Assembly (NCBI GenBank): GCA_949317995.1
Contig: OX439051.1
Span: 44,271,250-44,335,249, forward strand
DNA length: 64,000 nt
Source: Acholoe squamosa
Taxonomy: Eukaryota; Annelida; Polychaeta; Phyllodocida; Polynoidae
Direction of reading: 5' to 3'
Shown: positions 17,740 to 28,845 of the stretch, piece by piece
How positions within the stretch are numbered: the first letter of the stretch is position 1
Layout: each line of letters opens with the position of its first letter
Notes under the pieces: generated by a model
Databases searched by the model: none
The model's input: only the letters and a program-made list of their open reading frames with translations
Told to the model about the DNA's origin: nothing
Position numbers and translations under genes: made by a program

Positions 17740-19467
17740 GTTTCAGGGGAAGGATGCAAAGCACCAAACCACCCCGCCCCCACCACAGTGGATATGAAAT
17801 CTGGAACGCCCCCCGCCAGCCACCACCCAACTGATATTCAAAGTGATGCAGAAATCAACTCCCTACAGCGGCCAAAAATGGATTTTTCCAAGGACAACAA
17901 CCTGGATTTTGGTGACAGCTCCTCTTCAGACAGCGAAGACTGTTACGAGGACAGCAGTAGCAGAGTGGCACGGCTTCAACTGAGAATCAAGTCAGATAAG
18001 TATGGGCAGCAAGGTAAGGTCTCTCGCATTAATACCGAGTTAACTAAAGGTGCAGTCTTTGTCGACATAAATGACCACCCCTATAGAGCTTTGGTAGACT
18101 CTGGAGCATCCTTATCTTTTATCAGTCAAAAAATGGCAGATAAGGTAATACACACCCCAAACTTTAAACATGGAAGACGCTCACGTATGAATGTCCTCCT
18201 AGCAGACAGATCCACAGTACAGGTAAACCATGCCATTACACTCAGCTTCCTAATTGAAGGCAAAGAATTTGTTACAAGATTACATGTTGTACCAAAATTA
18301 AATCACCCCATCATTCTTGGAGTAAACTTCATGACCAAGTACAAAGCTAAGCTTAGTTTTGGCCCCAAGCTTCCCTCCATAAACACAATCAGGCCTGCTG
18401 AAAATATCACAATACCACCAAACTCTGAAACCACTCTCAATGCTATTGTCAATGGTTCAGAAAATTTAAATAAATTGACAGGCATCACTGAAAATATCAA
18501 ACCAGCCCTACCTTTCTTGATTAAGCACGCCTTGGTTAAACCCAAGACTAGTGCAAAATTAATACCGGTAACTGTGGCAAATCCAAATGATTTTCCTTTG
18601 CATTTAAAGAAGAAACACACACCTCTAGGTATTTTCAAACCTTTCAACATGAAAAAGGCTATACCAATAGGCCCCCTGGACACTCATCATTCACTGAACC
18701 ATGTCTCACCTGCCAGCGAGCTTTTTCCAATAAATTGTGGTGAAGACCCCCTGGAGCAATTTCCCAAGGGTAATGAACCTCTACAATACAAAATTTGTGA
18801 GCAGCTCACTGAGACTCAAAAAACGCAGGTACGTAAAATTGTTGAACAGAATAGGCAGGCTTTTGTGATTGATGACAGCGCCATTGGCTCCAACACTGAG
18901 AATGAGGTCAAGATGGAGTTAATTCCAGATTTCAAGCCCTGCAACAGGCCCTCATACAGAATGTCCCCACATAAAGAAATTTTCCAAAAAGAGCTCCTAA
19001 ATAAACATTTAAAACAAGGAATCATTGAGGAATGTACCAAGCCCTGTGAATGGAATTCACCAGCCTTCTTGGTACCCAAACCTCAGGGAGACAGATCTGT
19101 AGCCTCTGGCTGGAGAGTGGTAGTGGATTACAGATGGGTTAATCAAAACCTCAAATCTTTTTCCTACCAATTCCCCAGAGCAGACGACCTCATGCAACAA
19201 GTTGGCAGAACAGGTGCAAAATATTTCTCAAAATTAGATGTGTATAGTGCCTACCATCAAATTCCCCTGGCGGAAGAATCTAGGCCTATTACCACCTTTT
19301 CAGCCAATGGAACCAGATATATGGCCAAAGTTCTCCCAATGGGACTCAAAACCTCAGGTTTGTCTTTCATGAATGTCATGGAGCAATTGCTCATGAAATG
19401 CAAGTACAGAAATGCAGTAGCATATGTTGACGATGTGGCTATTTATAGCCCCACCTGGGGGACCTAG
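17740..19467 (+). CDS. pol: pol: protease and N-terminal RT, element B
   Basis: In the same frame as gag. The protease motif V-D-S-G-A-S (about 18091-18110) is followed by I-L-G-V-N-F (about 18315-18332), as in retropepsins. RT follows: W-R-V-V-V-D-Y-R-W-V-N (about 19110-19142), S-K-L-D-V-Y-S-A-Y-H-Q-I (about 19228-19262), and the catalytic Y-V-D-D (about 19426-19437). YVDD is more typical of retroviruses than the YLDD of the other elements here. The frame ends at a TAG (19465-19467) because of a one-base slip in a run of five G at about 19457-19461; RT homology resumes one frame away. That slip disables this copy unless it is a sequence error. Confidence 0.85.
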   Translation, partial: VSGEGCKAPNHPAPTTVDMKSGTPPASHHPTDIQSDAEINSLQRPKMDFSKDNNLDFGDSSSSDSEDCYEDSSSRVARLQLRIKSDKYGQQGKVSRINTELTKGAVFVDINDHPYRALVDSGASLSFISQKMADKVIHTPNFKHGRRSRMNVLLADRSTVQVNHAITLSFLIEGKEFVTRLHVVPKLNHPIILGVNFMTKYKAKLSFGPKLPSINTIRPAENITIPPNSETTLNAIVNGSENLNKLTGITENIKPALPFLIKHALVKPKTSAKLIPVTVANPNDFPLHLKKKHTPLGIFKPFNMKKAIPIGPLDTHHSLNHVSPASELFPINCGEDPLEQFPKGNEPLQYKICEQLTETQKTQVRKIVEQNRQAFVIDDSAIGSNTENEVKMELIPDFKPCNRPSYRMSPHKEIFQKELLNKHLKQGIIEECTKPCEWNSPAFLVPKPQGDRSVASGWRVVVDYRWVNQNLKSFSYQFPRADDLMQQVGRTGAKYFSKLDVYSAYHQIPLAEESRPITTFSANGTRYMAKVLPMGLKTSGLSFMNVMEQLLMKCKYRNAVAYVDDVAIYSPTWGT

Positions 19468-20939
19468 ATGAGGTACTCAAACTTTTCATCAAAGGAAATA
19501 TCAAACTGAAATCAGAAAAATGTGAATTTGGCACAACCAAGATGGATTTCTTGGGATTTTCTCTAGATCAACACGGTGTGTCACCTTCCCCAGACAAAAT
19601 CTGGCCAGTCAAAACCTTCCCTCCACCTAAAAACATCCACGACCTTAGATGTTTCAATGGCATGGCACAATTCTACAAAAGGTTTATTAAAGGTTTTGCC
19701 CACATAATGGCACCTCTATATGAAGCCACCAAAGGGACCTTTAAATGGACCACTAGTTGCCAGCGCGCCTTTGAGAAAATCAAAGCTTCAATTTGCACTG
19801 AAGCTGTCCTCAAATTCCCTGACTACAGCAAGCCATTTGTCATATTTACAGACTCAAGCAACTATAGCTTGGGAGCTGTGATCACACAGGTAGATGAAAA
19901 TGGTTTCTATAGACCAATTGAATTTGCAGGTAGAGGTTTGACACCACAGGAGACGAGATATGGAATAACAGACAAAGAACTTCTAGGCATCGTCTTTGCA
20001 GTTAAAAAGTTCCACCATTATGTGGATGGAGCCCACTTCAAAGTGTACTCAGACCACACTGCCCTGGTCTCCCTTTTTAATAAAAAAGAGAACATTACTA
20101 ATGGGAGACTAGCCAGGTGGGTAGACACAGTCATGTCTTACGACTTTGAGGTGAAGTATCTGCAAGGCAGAGCAAATTTTGTGGCAGATTTCCTATCCAG
20201 GAGATCCTACCCACCCAGCTCTGATGACCCAGTGCCAATTAGATCCCAGGGGCAAATTATTCTTCCCCCCAAGAAATTAACTTTCTCTGATATCTCCATG
20301 ACCAAAGTCTTTAGGTCCAACGAGCCAGTACCCAAGAACCCAATCCAGATGGGACCCCCTAGATCAATTCTAAAAGGAGGTAAAATCTGGGGAAGTACAG
20401 GCAAACCACCCAAGGGTGTAATTGCAAAGAAAAATAGCTCTGAAAGAAATCACTTAGCTTCACTAGCAGCGCCAACGGAGCTGTGCGTCTTGACCAGGGC
20501 ACAGTCACAGAACTCCCAGGAAGACACACCCCCAGCCCCCAGCCAATCACGGCCCAGAACCGCTGTAAACAAACAAGGCCGACCCACAAAGGTCAAGCCA
20601 GCTGGTTCAAGGCCAAGAGGTCGACCTCCCAAGTCTAGGTCACCCAGGGTATCAGTTAAGGCAGCCAATGCCAGACGCGCCAAGCTGTCACACAAAGTGT
20701 TACCTTTGGCTGAGAGGGCCATCACCAAAATTTGCAAGCACCCCTCACTCACACCCTCTAGAGAAGTATTGATAAAGGCACAAAAAGAAGATCTTTTTGC
20801 TTCATCAATGCTAAATTACATTCAGGATGGAAAGTTGCCACCAGATCAAGGCTTGACAAATCAGATTTTAGCCAATCATGATCAGTTCATCATACTAGAT
20901 GAGATACTTTTCAGAATCACCGACACAGTCATTGGGTAA
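19461..20939 (+). CDS. pol: pol: RT C-terminus and RNase H, element B
   Basis: Continues RT (F-L-G-F-S ... F-N-G-M-A-Q-F-Y-K-R-F, about 19545-19685) and RNase H (F-T-D-S-S-N-Y-S-L-G-A-V, about 19847-19882; K-E-L-L-G-I-V; D-H-T-A-L-V, about 20053-20070). A long basic linker of about 200 residues follows and contains an AT-hook-like R-P-R-G-R-P-P-K (about 20610-20633). The frame ends at 20939 by a second small frameshift at about 20930, and integrase carries on in the next frame. Confidence 0.85.
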   Translation, partial: DLDEVLKLFIKGNIKLKSEKCEFGTTKMDFLGFSLDQHGVSPSPDKIWPVKTFPPPKNIHDLRCFNGMAQFYKRFIKGFAHIMAPLYEATKGTFKWTTSCQRAFEKIKASICTEAVLKFPDYSKPFVIFTDSSNYSLGAVITQVDENGFYRPIEFAGRGLTPQETRYGITDKELLGIVFAVKKFHHYVDGAHFKVYSDHTALVSLFNKKENITNGRLARWVDTVMSYDFEVKYLQGRANFVADFLSRRSYPPSSDDPVPIRSQGQIILPPKKLTFSDISMTKVFRSNEPVPKNPIQMGPPRSILKGGKIWGSTGKPPKGVIAKKNSSERNHLASLAAPTELCVLTRAQSQNSQEDTPPAPSQSRPRTAVNKQGRPTKVKPAGSRPRGRPPKSRSPRVSVKAANARRAKLSHKVLPLAERAITKICKHPSLTPSREVLIKAQKEDLFASSMLNYIQDGKLPPDQGLTNQILANHDQFIILDEILFRITDTVIG

Positions 20940-22254
20940 ATCCCTAGACCCCTCCCTTCAAATTGTGATTCCAGAAAAGTGGGCAGAATCATTAATTGAA
21001 TCCACACACTGCTCCCCATTAGGAGGGCACTTGGGTTCAATGAAAACATATGCAGCTATCAGGTCACGGTACTATTGGCGCTCAATGTTCAAACAGGTGT
21101 TTGATTACTGTGGCACATGTCACACATGCCTTACCACCAAAAAGAGGCCGAAAAACCTAAAATCACCAATGACACTCCGTGAACCTGTACTCACAGCCTA
21201 CTCTCACGTCACCATGGACACAATAGGACCATTTAACAAGGCCGTTAATGGATCCCACCACATACATGTGGTCACAGATCATGCCACTAGACATGTAACA
21301 GCATGGTGCACAGAAGACAACACAAGCGCTGAGGTAGCCCTTGGTTTCTTTCAGAGAGTGATCTGCATCCATGGCACTCCCTCAGTTTTAAACACTGACA
21401 ATGCTAAACAATACACTTCAAAATTCTTTGCCCTCTTCTGCAATAAATTTGGTATTAAGCATGTCACAGGGAGCGCACACTGGTCCAGATCTCAAGGTCT
21501 ATGTGAACGCCAACACCAGACAATAGAATCATCCCTCAGAGCCTTTGTGTCTAAATCACAAAAACATTGGTCAACCTTCCTCCAAGCTGTGATTTTTAGC
21601 ATGAATAACACAGTCTCCAGTGCCTTGGGTTACTCACCCAATCTCCTGGTATTTGGAAAACAAACCCATCTACCCACAGAGGCTGCATTAGCACTGATCA
21701 CAGCAACAGAAGATGTTGACCCGGTACAAAAAGAAAATGTAGCCACTCATTTATTAAATCTCAGGGATGAAATTCAAATGAAGGCAGCAGAAAACATGAT
21801 AAAGGCCCACAAAAAGATGAAGGCCAAGCATGACGCCTCTGCAGAGGTAGCCACCTTCAATACTGGTCAGTTGGTGTACTTACATATACCCAACCTCCTG
21901 GTGAAACACACCACCAAAAAGCTGCAACCCACATACTCTGGCCCTTACATCATAGTTAAGATGACCTCATCAGTAACTGCAATTTTAAAAAGGTTGCAGG
22001 ATGGACATGTCTTTAAAAAGGCAGTACATGTGTCCAGGCTGAGAAGACCAATTACTAGAGCCAGCGCCAAAGCCATCATAAAAAGGCTCCAGACTGGTCC
22101 TGTACAAACTCTCTTCGACCCTGATTCAAGCATAATTGCTGATACCAATACACCAGCTCCTCCCCTCAAGAAAAAGAGAGGAAGGCCGGCAAAGAAAGGT
22201 ATCATCACCTTTGCCCCATCACTCAAGAAAAGGGCAAAGAAAAGGAAGCAATGA
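20899..22254 (+). CDS. pol: pol: integrase, element B
   Basis: HHCC zinc domain (H-C-S-P-L-G-G-H ... C-G-T-C-H-T-C, about 21007-21130), DDE core with M-D-T-I-G-P (about 21214), N-T-D-N-A-K-Q-Y (about 21391) and L-C-E-R-Q-H-Q (about 21500), then a GPY/F block (Y-S-G-P-Y-I-I-V-K, about 21934-21960). The C-terminus is very basic and holds an AT-hook, K-K-R-G-R-P-A-K-K (about 22170-22196), which would bind the minor groove of AT-rich DNA. All catalytic residues are present. The real start is a fusion with the upstream RNase H frame, and the frame shift lies at about 20930. Confidence 0.88.
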   Translation: MRYFSESPTQSLGKSLDPSLQIVIPEKWAESLIESTHCSPLGGHLGSMKTYAAIRSRYYWRSMFKQVFDYCGTCHTCLTTKKRPKNLKSPMTLREPVLTAYSHVTMDTIGPFNKAVNGSHHIHVVTDHATRHVTAWCTEDNTSAEVALGFFQRVICIHGTPSVLNTDNAKQYTSKFFALFCNKFGIKHVTGSAHWSRSQGLCERQHQTIESSLRAFVSKSQKHWSTFLQAVIFSMNNTVSSALGYSPNLLVFGKQTHLPTEAALALITATEDVDPVQKENVATHLLNLRDEIQMKAAENMIKAHKKMKAKHDASAEVATFNTGQLVYLHIPNLLVKHTTKKLQPTYSGPYIIVKMTSSVTAILKRLQDGHVFKKAVHVSRLRRPITRASAKAIIKRLQTGPVQTLFDPDSSIIADTNTPAPPLKKKRGRPAKKGIITFAPSLKKRAKKRKQ

Positions 22255-23414
22255 AATTTCGTTGAAATCACATATAGAGAAAGCACAAATACCCCCCCCC
22301 CCACACACAGAAACACCTCTCAACCCCGACCCCCCCCCCCCATACACACACACACACCAACACTCACCACGGCTGTTGGCCCACACTCAGGCCACGTGCC
22401 ACACCCCTGCTATCTACAGGGACACCCGCACTCACACACACCTAGGCCCAATTACCCACCCTACACATGTGACCACCGACCTCAAAGCCCCGACCTGATG
22501 ATAACAAATTCCCTCAGCGGCACCCCATATCATCAGGTACCCCCTTTTTCTCTTCTTTGAAGTTTTACTAACACTCACCTCTTAACTTATCACCTCGCAC
22601 GCCTTTTGTTTTTATATTTATCCTTTTATTATATATATCTCGTTTTTCTTAAACCAATTTTATTTTTCCTTTAAATTATTTATCAAAGGCCCAATGAGCC
22701 CAATTATACACTGTTTGACCCCAGGATCAAACCCCTCAACCAGCCGCACTGTCAACCACTCAAGGGCAGCATATGCACACAATTTTGTCCAGCTATGGTT
22801 AGGTAGCCACATAAATTGCCCACGGCAGCAGTGTATCCTCTGGTACATGTTTTTCATTTAAAGAAAAATCATGCATACACCGGCTAGATAGCTTTTCAGG
22901 GCTCCTATTTACCAGTTGACACGCCTATTGTAGGTGCTTGTATTCCCCCATGCCCACCCATGTTTGTACCTCTGTTTAGCACGAGGGCGCTGATACAGGT
23001 AGAACCCCATATTTATGAGCTGTCAATTAAGAGCAGCTCGGTACCCCAGGCATAATGTTTCTCACACACATGTATTCATGGTCAGCAAATTTTTAGACAT
23101 GTGAACTGACCTCTCCACTCCCGCCTTATCTCAAACCTGACCCCAGGAATTCCAATTATAAGCTTATTACCGGGGTATAGGTTCCAAATTTGCATAAGGG
23201 ACATATGCCCAAACTGCAGCCATCCAATAGAATCAGGCCCAGCCTTTTTAGGGCAAGACATACCACTATAGGGATATCCAAAAGTGAGAAATAGCCACCC
23301 TCACGGATGGGTTTATAAGCCTTAGCCCACCCCCACCTTAGCCACTCCACAATATCACCCAGATCACACCATATCAGCGTTCCAAGTGAACAAGTGCCTG
23401 GACCAGGGATCACC
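22255..23414 (+). other. element B region between integrase and the start exon
   Basis: 1.16 kb with no supported gene. Contains C homopolymers and CA repeats (about 22289-22350), then AT-rich sequence. Near the right end there is a CCAAT motif (about 23222), a TTATAA box-like string (about 23310) and the splice-rich leader of the env region. Confidence 0.5.
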
Positions 23415-23443
23415 ATGGCGTTTACGACGTGCAATAAGCCCAG
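23415..23443 (+). CDS. putative common start exon with Kozak ATG, element B
   Basis: ATG in the context caccATGg, nine full codons plus two bases, then the donor AG|GTAGGC (23443/23444). The phase (two bases of a codon left) fits in frame with three downstream acceptors: 23704/23705 (accessory exon), 24471/24472 (env-like exon) and 29248/29249 (cysteine-rich exon). For env the conceptual junction places a basic segment before the hydrophobic core of a signal peptide, as expected. This is an inference from splice signals and phase only. Confidence 0.5.
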
Positions 23444-23704
23444 GTAGGCCTGTCCTATGTGCCCATTAACCAGTACTAGTTTTATCAGTCGTTCTTATAT
23501 GGTCAATGACATAACCTGATGTCATGCTACCCAGGTACCTCTATTAACCAATGGCAGTGTGAGTACTAGAATACCTGTAAAAAGTTTGATTGTTCACTTC
23601 GCGCCCCATACCTGACTCAATTGTTTGTGCCCCTATACTCACCCCTCTGTATGGTTTACAGCTTATTCAAAAAGTAGCTTACTCAAATTAAAACTTCTCT
23701 TCAG

Positions 23705-24179
23705 TGAAAATTGGACAATCTACGACCTCCTGGGACCGGTTGGATTATTGAAAGAAGGAAGAGACATTTTTGAGTTTAGGCAGCTCATTGTACACCACCA
23801 AAATTTGGTCTTCAATATGACTTCTAAACATTTAGCATATTACCTGAATGACCCCGCAGTCCACAAGGAACTGCCGCTATCAAACCCGTTGGTCTCTACC
23901 CTCATCAAGAGGATGTTACCTTATGTCTGTTGCGACATGCCAACTTCTCCAGATTGGAGCACCTTCAAACCTAAAACAGCCGCTTATATAGCCTTGCTGT
24001 GCGCGCGCACACTTCTGGTCTCTGACCAGCCTTTAAAAGACCTTCCCAGATACTTTAGTGGGACGGGCAGAGCTTTGGTCATCAGGGACGCCATAGAATT
24101 AGTAGTTCAGAAAGCCTTTCTTGAGACCCACATGTGGTCCAATAACCTGTCTAAACTCCCACCTACAGCCCATTGCTGA
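23705..24179 (+). CDS. accessory exon of unknown function, element B (about 158 codons)
   Basis: Open frame closing at TGA 24177-24179, without an early ATG. A good acceptor (cttctcttcAG) ends at 23704, and its phase matches the start exon 23415-23443. The encoded protein has mixed helical character, two adjacent Cys (about 23924), and no signal peptide or obvious membrane span. I do not recognise it. Its place between pol and env resembles accessory genes of complex retroviruses. An alternative is initiation at the internal ATG near 23818. Confidence 0.5.
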
Positions 24180-24471
24180 AATAAATCTGACAGGGTAAGC
24201 TACAAAATTTTTACTCTCACAACCCCCCATTTAGTCTTAGCCTACTAATACCCAAGGTCCAGTCACATCTCCCTCATACCCCCCTCACAACCTCGCCAAG
24301 CAACCACCCCCCACTGTTTAAACAAACCACACTACACTCACCTAGGTGTGCCTACAGTCCCCTTTCACAGGAGGACACCTCCCACACAATCGACCATAAA
24401 ATCCCCCACCACATAACCCAATTGCTGATATGACTCACAAACTCAATCCCCCCATCACATCTCTTTTACAG
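24180..24471 (+). other. intron-like spacer before env, element B
   Basis: 292 bases of C/A-rich sequence, no gene. It ends in tctcttttacAG (24470-24471), a strong 3' splice site for the env-like exon. Confidence 0.5.
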
Positions 24472-27205
24472 AGCCGCAGTACCTCTAATAGTGCTGTGTA
24501 TCCTCTTCAACCTCACCAATGGATCACAGGACAAGGAGTTACCACAAAGGATCGTATTCAGACCAAATTATGGAGCACTGTTTACCCAGTTACCACAGCC
24601 CCTAATCTCAAATTTCATGGACTACCCCCTAGTTTTCAGTTTGAACATCTCCCTGTCCCCCAACCTCCAAAGACCTGATAGAGTGTCACCCCTACTTAAG
24701 CCCGGCACCCCACCATACATTACCCAAACAGCCAACAATCTGGACACATTGATTAGCACCCTATTTGACAAAACCCAAAATTCTTTAGACCTTTTGATTA
24801 ATTTAATTTCCAACCCCAGGAACCGTCAGGCCAGAAATGCCCCAGGACAAATCATTGGCGATATTCTCAGAGCAACCCTAGGCCTGGGAACCCAACCTGA
24901 AATTGACCTTCTAAACGCTGACATTTCTGACATTGACAAAAGATTGGCCACTAAAATGCATGTGGTTGAATTAGCCACCCATTTTCTATTAAATATCTCA
25001 GAATACAATTACAATTCACTAAACATCCTATCTGAATTCCAAAATGATACTGACGACGCACTGTCCCTACTGGCCCAAAATTTAAAAACATTAAATTCCA
25101 ACTTTTCAAACATTATTTTAAATTTAGAATCCCAAGCCAGACAGGACACCTTTTATTCCATGTTATTTTCTGCAGCAAACTCACAAATTGAGTCACTAAT
25201 CAACCTTCAGGAAGATCTAGATATTTTATTAAGTGCCATAAACAGCTTAATGGAGGGCGAGCTCCCTCCCACCTTAATTACCCATGACACCCTCAGGTCA
25301 GGCCTAAACAACCTCTCCAGCGCCTTGAGTAGCGCCCACCAAGGCATATCAATCCTTGACATACCCATAGGTCACTACTATAAAAGGCGAGTAAGTGCCC
25401 AGTGGAGTGGCCCCTCCACCCTCTTCATCTCACTACCCATACCCATAGGACTAGGGGATAATGTTTACACCCTATTCAGAACTGAAACCTTTCCAGTCCC
25501 CTTTGACACATCAGATGTTAACTCTACAGGTTACACCCTGGTACAGCCCCTACCCCCCTACATAGCCATGTCTCCCAGCCACGCCCATTTCATGGAGCTT
25601 CAGCAGGCAGACTTAGACCTATGTACACAAGACACCTTCATCAGCTGTAACCTACCCCTCCCCCTGCTATCACCTCTACACCCCACCTGCACTCTGTCCG
25701 TACTCCTGGACCTACCTGATGCAGTGCACCACACCTGCAGTTTCACTGCACACATGGCTGCACCCATACCCAACCTAATCAAACCCATTTCTAGGTCAAC
25801 ATATCTCATGATTACTGGCAAGTCGCCATCTTACTTACAGTGTCACAATGCGGGACAAATACCCATGATCAATGCAGCCTATTCAGTCATGTCAGTACCA
25901 TGCCTATGCTCTATTAAGAATGCAGGCATGGTTATGATCAATTCAAATATGACCTGCGTACAAAATATAACACTGGAACCCATGGCCATGAGCCCCATAA
26001 ACTTACCACTATGGCGACACTTTGGTTCACCTCCAGCTAACATATCAGGCGTTACCATGACAACCGTGCCACGGTCCCTGGAACTACCTAACTTCCAGCG
26101 TCTCAAATCCTTACACAACCAAAAAATAGTACCCTTAATTAAAAGCGTACTCACCCTCAGACGAGCAGCCAAAGGTCTGTCAGATGAGTCTTCTCTCCTG
26201 TCAGCAAGTTCACTAACACACCTTGGTTACCATTTGGAATATTCGATCTGGTTCCACTTAGTGACCCCTCTGATTGCCATCCTCTGTTGTGCAATGACAT
26301 GCCAGATCCAGATGCGCGTGTCACGCCTGGCTCAGTTGGTGACAGTCCATCTAGCACTCAACACACCCAGAATGGCGGATGCAGCGACTTGGCAGAATCT
26401 TAAGGATCTGATCAACAAGGCCAACAACAACTGGCCCTCGACACCCACACAACAGCCCGTGGAGCAAAGCCTGGAATTTATCCAGACTCCTGGACGCTAC
26501 GATGTGATGTGGGCAATCGGCTCCGTCCTGATCATCTTGTACCTGGCCCGCCTCTTCATCTCCAGATGCTGCAGACACTGGCCACACTGTAGGCAAGACG
26601 AATCCGATGGCTTGCCCCAGTTTGTCCTCCGCATCCACTCCCAGGGCAGAACATACGAGTTTGTTGTGGGAACCATGATTTTCGGCTCCAACCTATGGCC
26701 ACCCTTCATTAAGGCCCCTAAAATTGGAAAGCCCCGCCTCACTATGCCCTTTGGCCGTCACCTGGATCTCAACTGGAAGGCCAAGGTCAGCTTCATAATT
26801 GGCGCCCAATTGAGAGTGGTGCAGCTCGAGAGATACCCTCGCTGCCCTCTTTTCTGGAGACTACCCCTCTACAGAATCCTAAATGGGAGGCCACATGTTA
26901 TGACCCTGGTCATCAAATCCAAAACCCAGCCAGATTTCCAGCTGACCCCAGGATATGAGACGATCGAAGACACCAACATCCCAGAGATCCCCAGGATCCA
27001 GGCCCCCAGCAGCCCCAGCCCCAGGCCCAGGGGCACCCAAAGACCCAGCGGCCAGGTGGAGCTAACTAAATTCACACCAAAGGACTACCAACCCCCTAAG
27101 GACATGTACGTGTTCGATCCCACCCTGGAGGATATATCTACCAAATTCCCACCAGAAATCGGTATGTTTATTTTTCCGTTCAAATCCTTAAGGCCCGTGT
27201 CTTGA
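24472..27205 (+). CDS. env: env-like fusion glycoprotein (F-type), element B, about 910 codons
   Basis: Open from the acceptor at 24471 to TGA 27203-27205. The first residues are hydrophobic, as the end of a signal peptide cut by an intron, and the first Met is not near the start. Counted from 24491, a basic R-N-R-Q-A-R site at residues ~110-115 (furin-like) is followed by a Gly/Ile/Leu fusion-peptide-like stretch and long heptad-type helices, then Cys-rich loops with N-glycosylation sites. A membrane span lies at about residues 583-605 and a second hydrophobic segment at about 671-690, with a long basic/Pro-rich tail. This layout recalls baculovirus F/errantivirus envelopes. A GTATGT donor at 27161 could splice away the last codons. 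Confidence 0.72.
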
Positions 27206-28476
27206 TTTATGTGGGGATACCCACATGTCTTCGTAGCCAAAATTGTTCTACAGCCACCGGCCACCCCTATTTTCTCATATAATGGAACCGACCAACCATA
27301 CCACAGCACAAGACCGGATAGCCACACACAGGATAACACATCCTATGTGGGGATACCCCACCCCCCCCCTACCCCACAGATAACCCAGCCCGGCGTTGCC
27401 AAGCCAAGCCTCATCTAATCCCAGACTCCCATCCCATACCCCGTCAGTCTTATCAGCAAAACAAACATAGCCCCATTAAAACAAACATACCGCCACATAC
27501 CTATACAATAGCAGCCCCACTGACCCAATTTTGAATGTTGTTAGCGGATCACAGACGTCAAGTGCTGACGCTGCGTCTGGGCATGTTCGCGCCAAACGCA
27601 GCGTCATGACGTCGCCGAGCGTCCCCAGTACCGAAACCAGTCACCAAATGCAAATTTTTCGCACGTGATCACGCTCACATGACAATATGCATAACCAAAT
27701 AAACGTCCACACGTGGTGTGCACGCCAATACAATAACATATGCACGTGTTCATATTGACAATAGACTTGCAACATACCCCGACTTACCACTCCCCGATCA
27801 CTATACCAATCTAATTCAGATGACACCGGCACCCAATTTACAAGCCCCAAAATTCATAACAAAACTCTAAACTGGTGGTGGACTTTCTATATTATTAGCA
27901 AATATCACAATTTAATCAGGTTCTCCGGCGCCAATCAGATTAAAATCACGAGGAATCAAGCATATCATCAAAGTCATTTATCACAGGTTGATCCGAGCCC
28001 TCCTGGCCACTGATGCCGCAATCACAATAACAAATCACAGAAAAATCACAGTCAATCACATAGCGCATTAGGCCTTGCCACCTTCCGGATCTAGTCCTTT
28101 TCTCCCACTCCTCGTCTACATCCTTAGAAGATGCCCAAGCGATGGTCCACCCTGAATCAAAAACAAACAAAAACCTGGCCTGTAAATTCGTACAGCCAAC
28201 GAGAATTTCAGCGAAACCGAAAAATTTTTTTTTTCTTTTACTTTAAAACACTATAATACCACCCACCTCCTCCACCTCCATCTGAACCGGGCCACCCATC
28301 TACATCCGCACGCTACAGGGCCCACTTGATCCACCGGCGGGCCCCTCACCTGGTCCCCGGCATGGACGGCAAAGGTACGGCACCCACCCGATCACCACGT
28401 AGATGGTACGGATCCTAGACAAAAACCAGAAATCCCTTTTAAACATACCTCAATAGTTTTTTTTTGCAACAGCTAA
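27206..28476 (+). promoter_or_regulatory. element B 3' region with CRE/E-box cluster and palindrome
   Basis: No gene seen in 1.27 kb. It holds a 15-bp inverted repeat with one mismatch (27566-27580 and 27592-27606; arms TGACGCTGCGT...), ACGTCA/GACGTC motifs on both sides, and three CACGTG E-boxes (27662-27667, 27710-27715, 27743-27748). The density is far above background, so it may be an enhancer or internal promoter. Confidence 0.45.
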
Positions 28477-28845
28477 ATGACAAATCGAATCGCTGCAAGC
28501 CTAGAACTCCACTCACCTCACTGGTTCAACAACCCGGATCCTGAGGCAAACAGCCCCATCGGCCAAAACACAGACGGTAACTCCGATCTCCATGTTTTCT
28601 CTTCTGGCCGGCGCCCAAAATTTCCAAAGCAACCAAAATCTCCGCAGTCTCTGACGCCAAAAACGCCGTCTTCCCCTTTTATACTAGGCCTAGCCGCGGG
28701 AACCTTAAGCTCATTTTTCGGCCCAATTTTCGAACCTCAAAAATCCAAACCTTTCCAGCCGCTTTCCAAAATTCTTGAACCCAAACCAAACCCCCCCCAA
28801 CCTAAAATACAAAGTAAACCTCCCCAGCCCCCGTCCCAACCCTGA
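28477..28845 (+). CDS. possible accessory ORF, element B (122 residues)
   Basis: ATG four bases after a strong acceptor-like T-run and AG (28471-28472), open for 122 codons. Pro/Lys-rich, with one hydrophobic Gly-rich segment in the middle (about 28678-28730, F-I-L-G-L-A-A-G-T-L) and a Pro-Gln-rich tail. No known family. Low-complexity composition makes the call uncertain. Confidence 0.3.
   Translation: MTNRIAASLELHSPHWFNNPDPEANSPIGQNTDGNSDLHVFSSGRRPKFPKQPKSPQSLTPKTPSSPFILGLAAGTLSSFFGPIFEPQKSKPFQPLSKILEPKPNPPQPKIQSKPPQPPSQP

Noticed and set aside
23305..23320. TTATAA string before the 23415 ATG as an internal env promoter
   Set aside because: A single weak motif in AT-rich sequence with no clear initiator; not enough to list as a promoter on its own.
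24491..24493. GTG at 24491 as the start of the env-like gene
   Set aside because: GTG starts are not expected in animals; the frame is open back to the acceptor at 24471, so a spliced start fits better.
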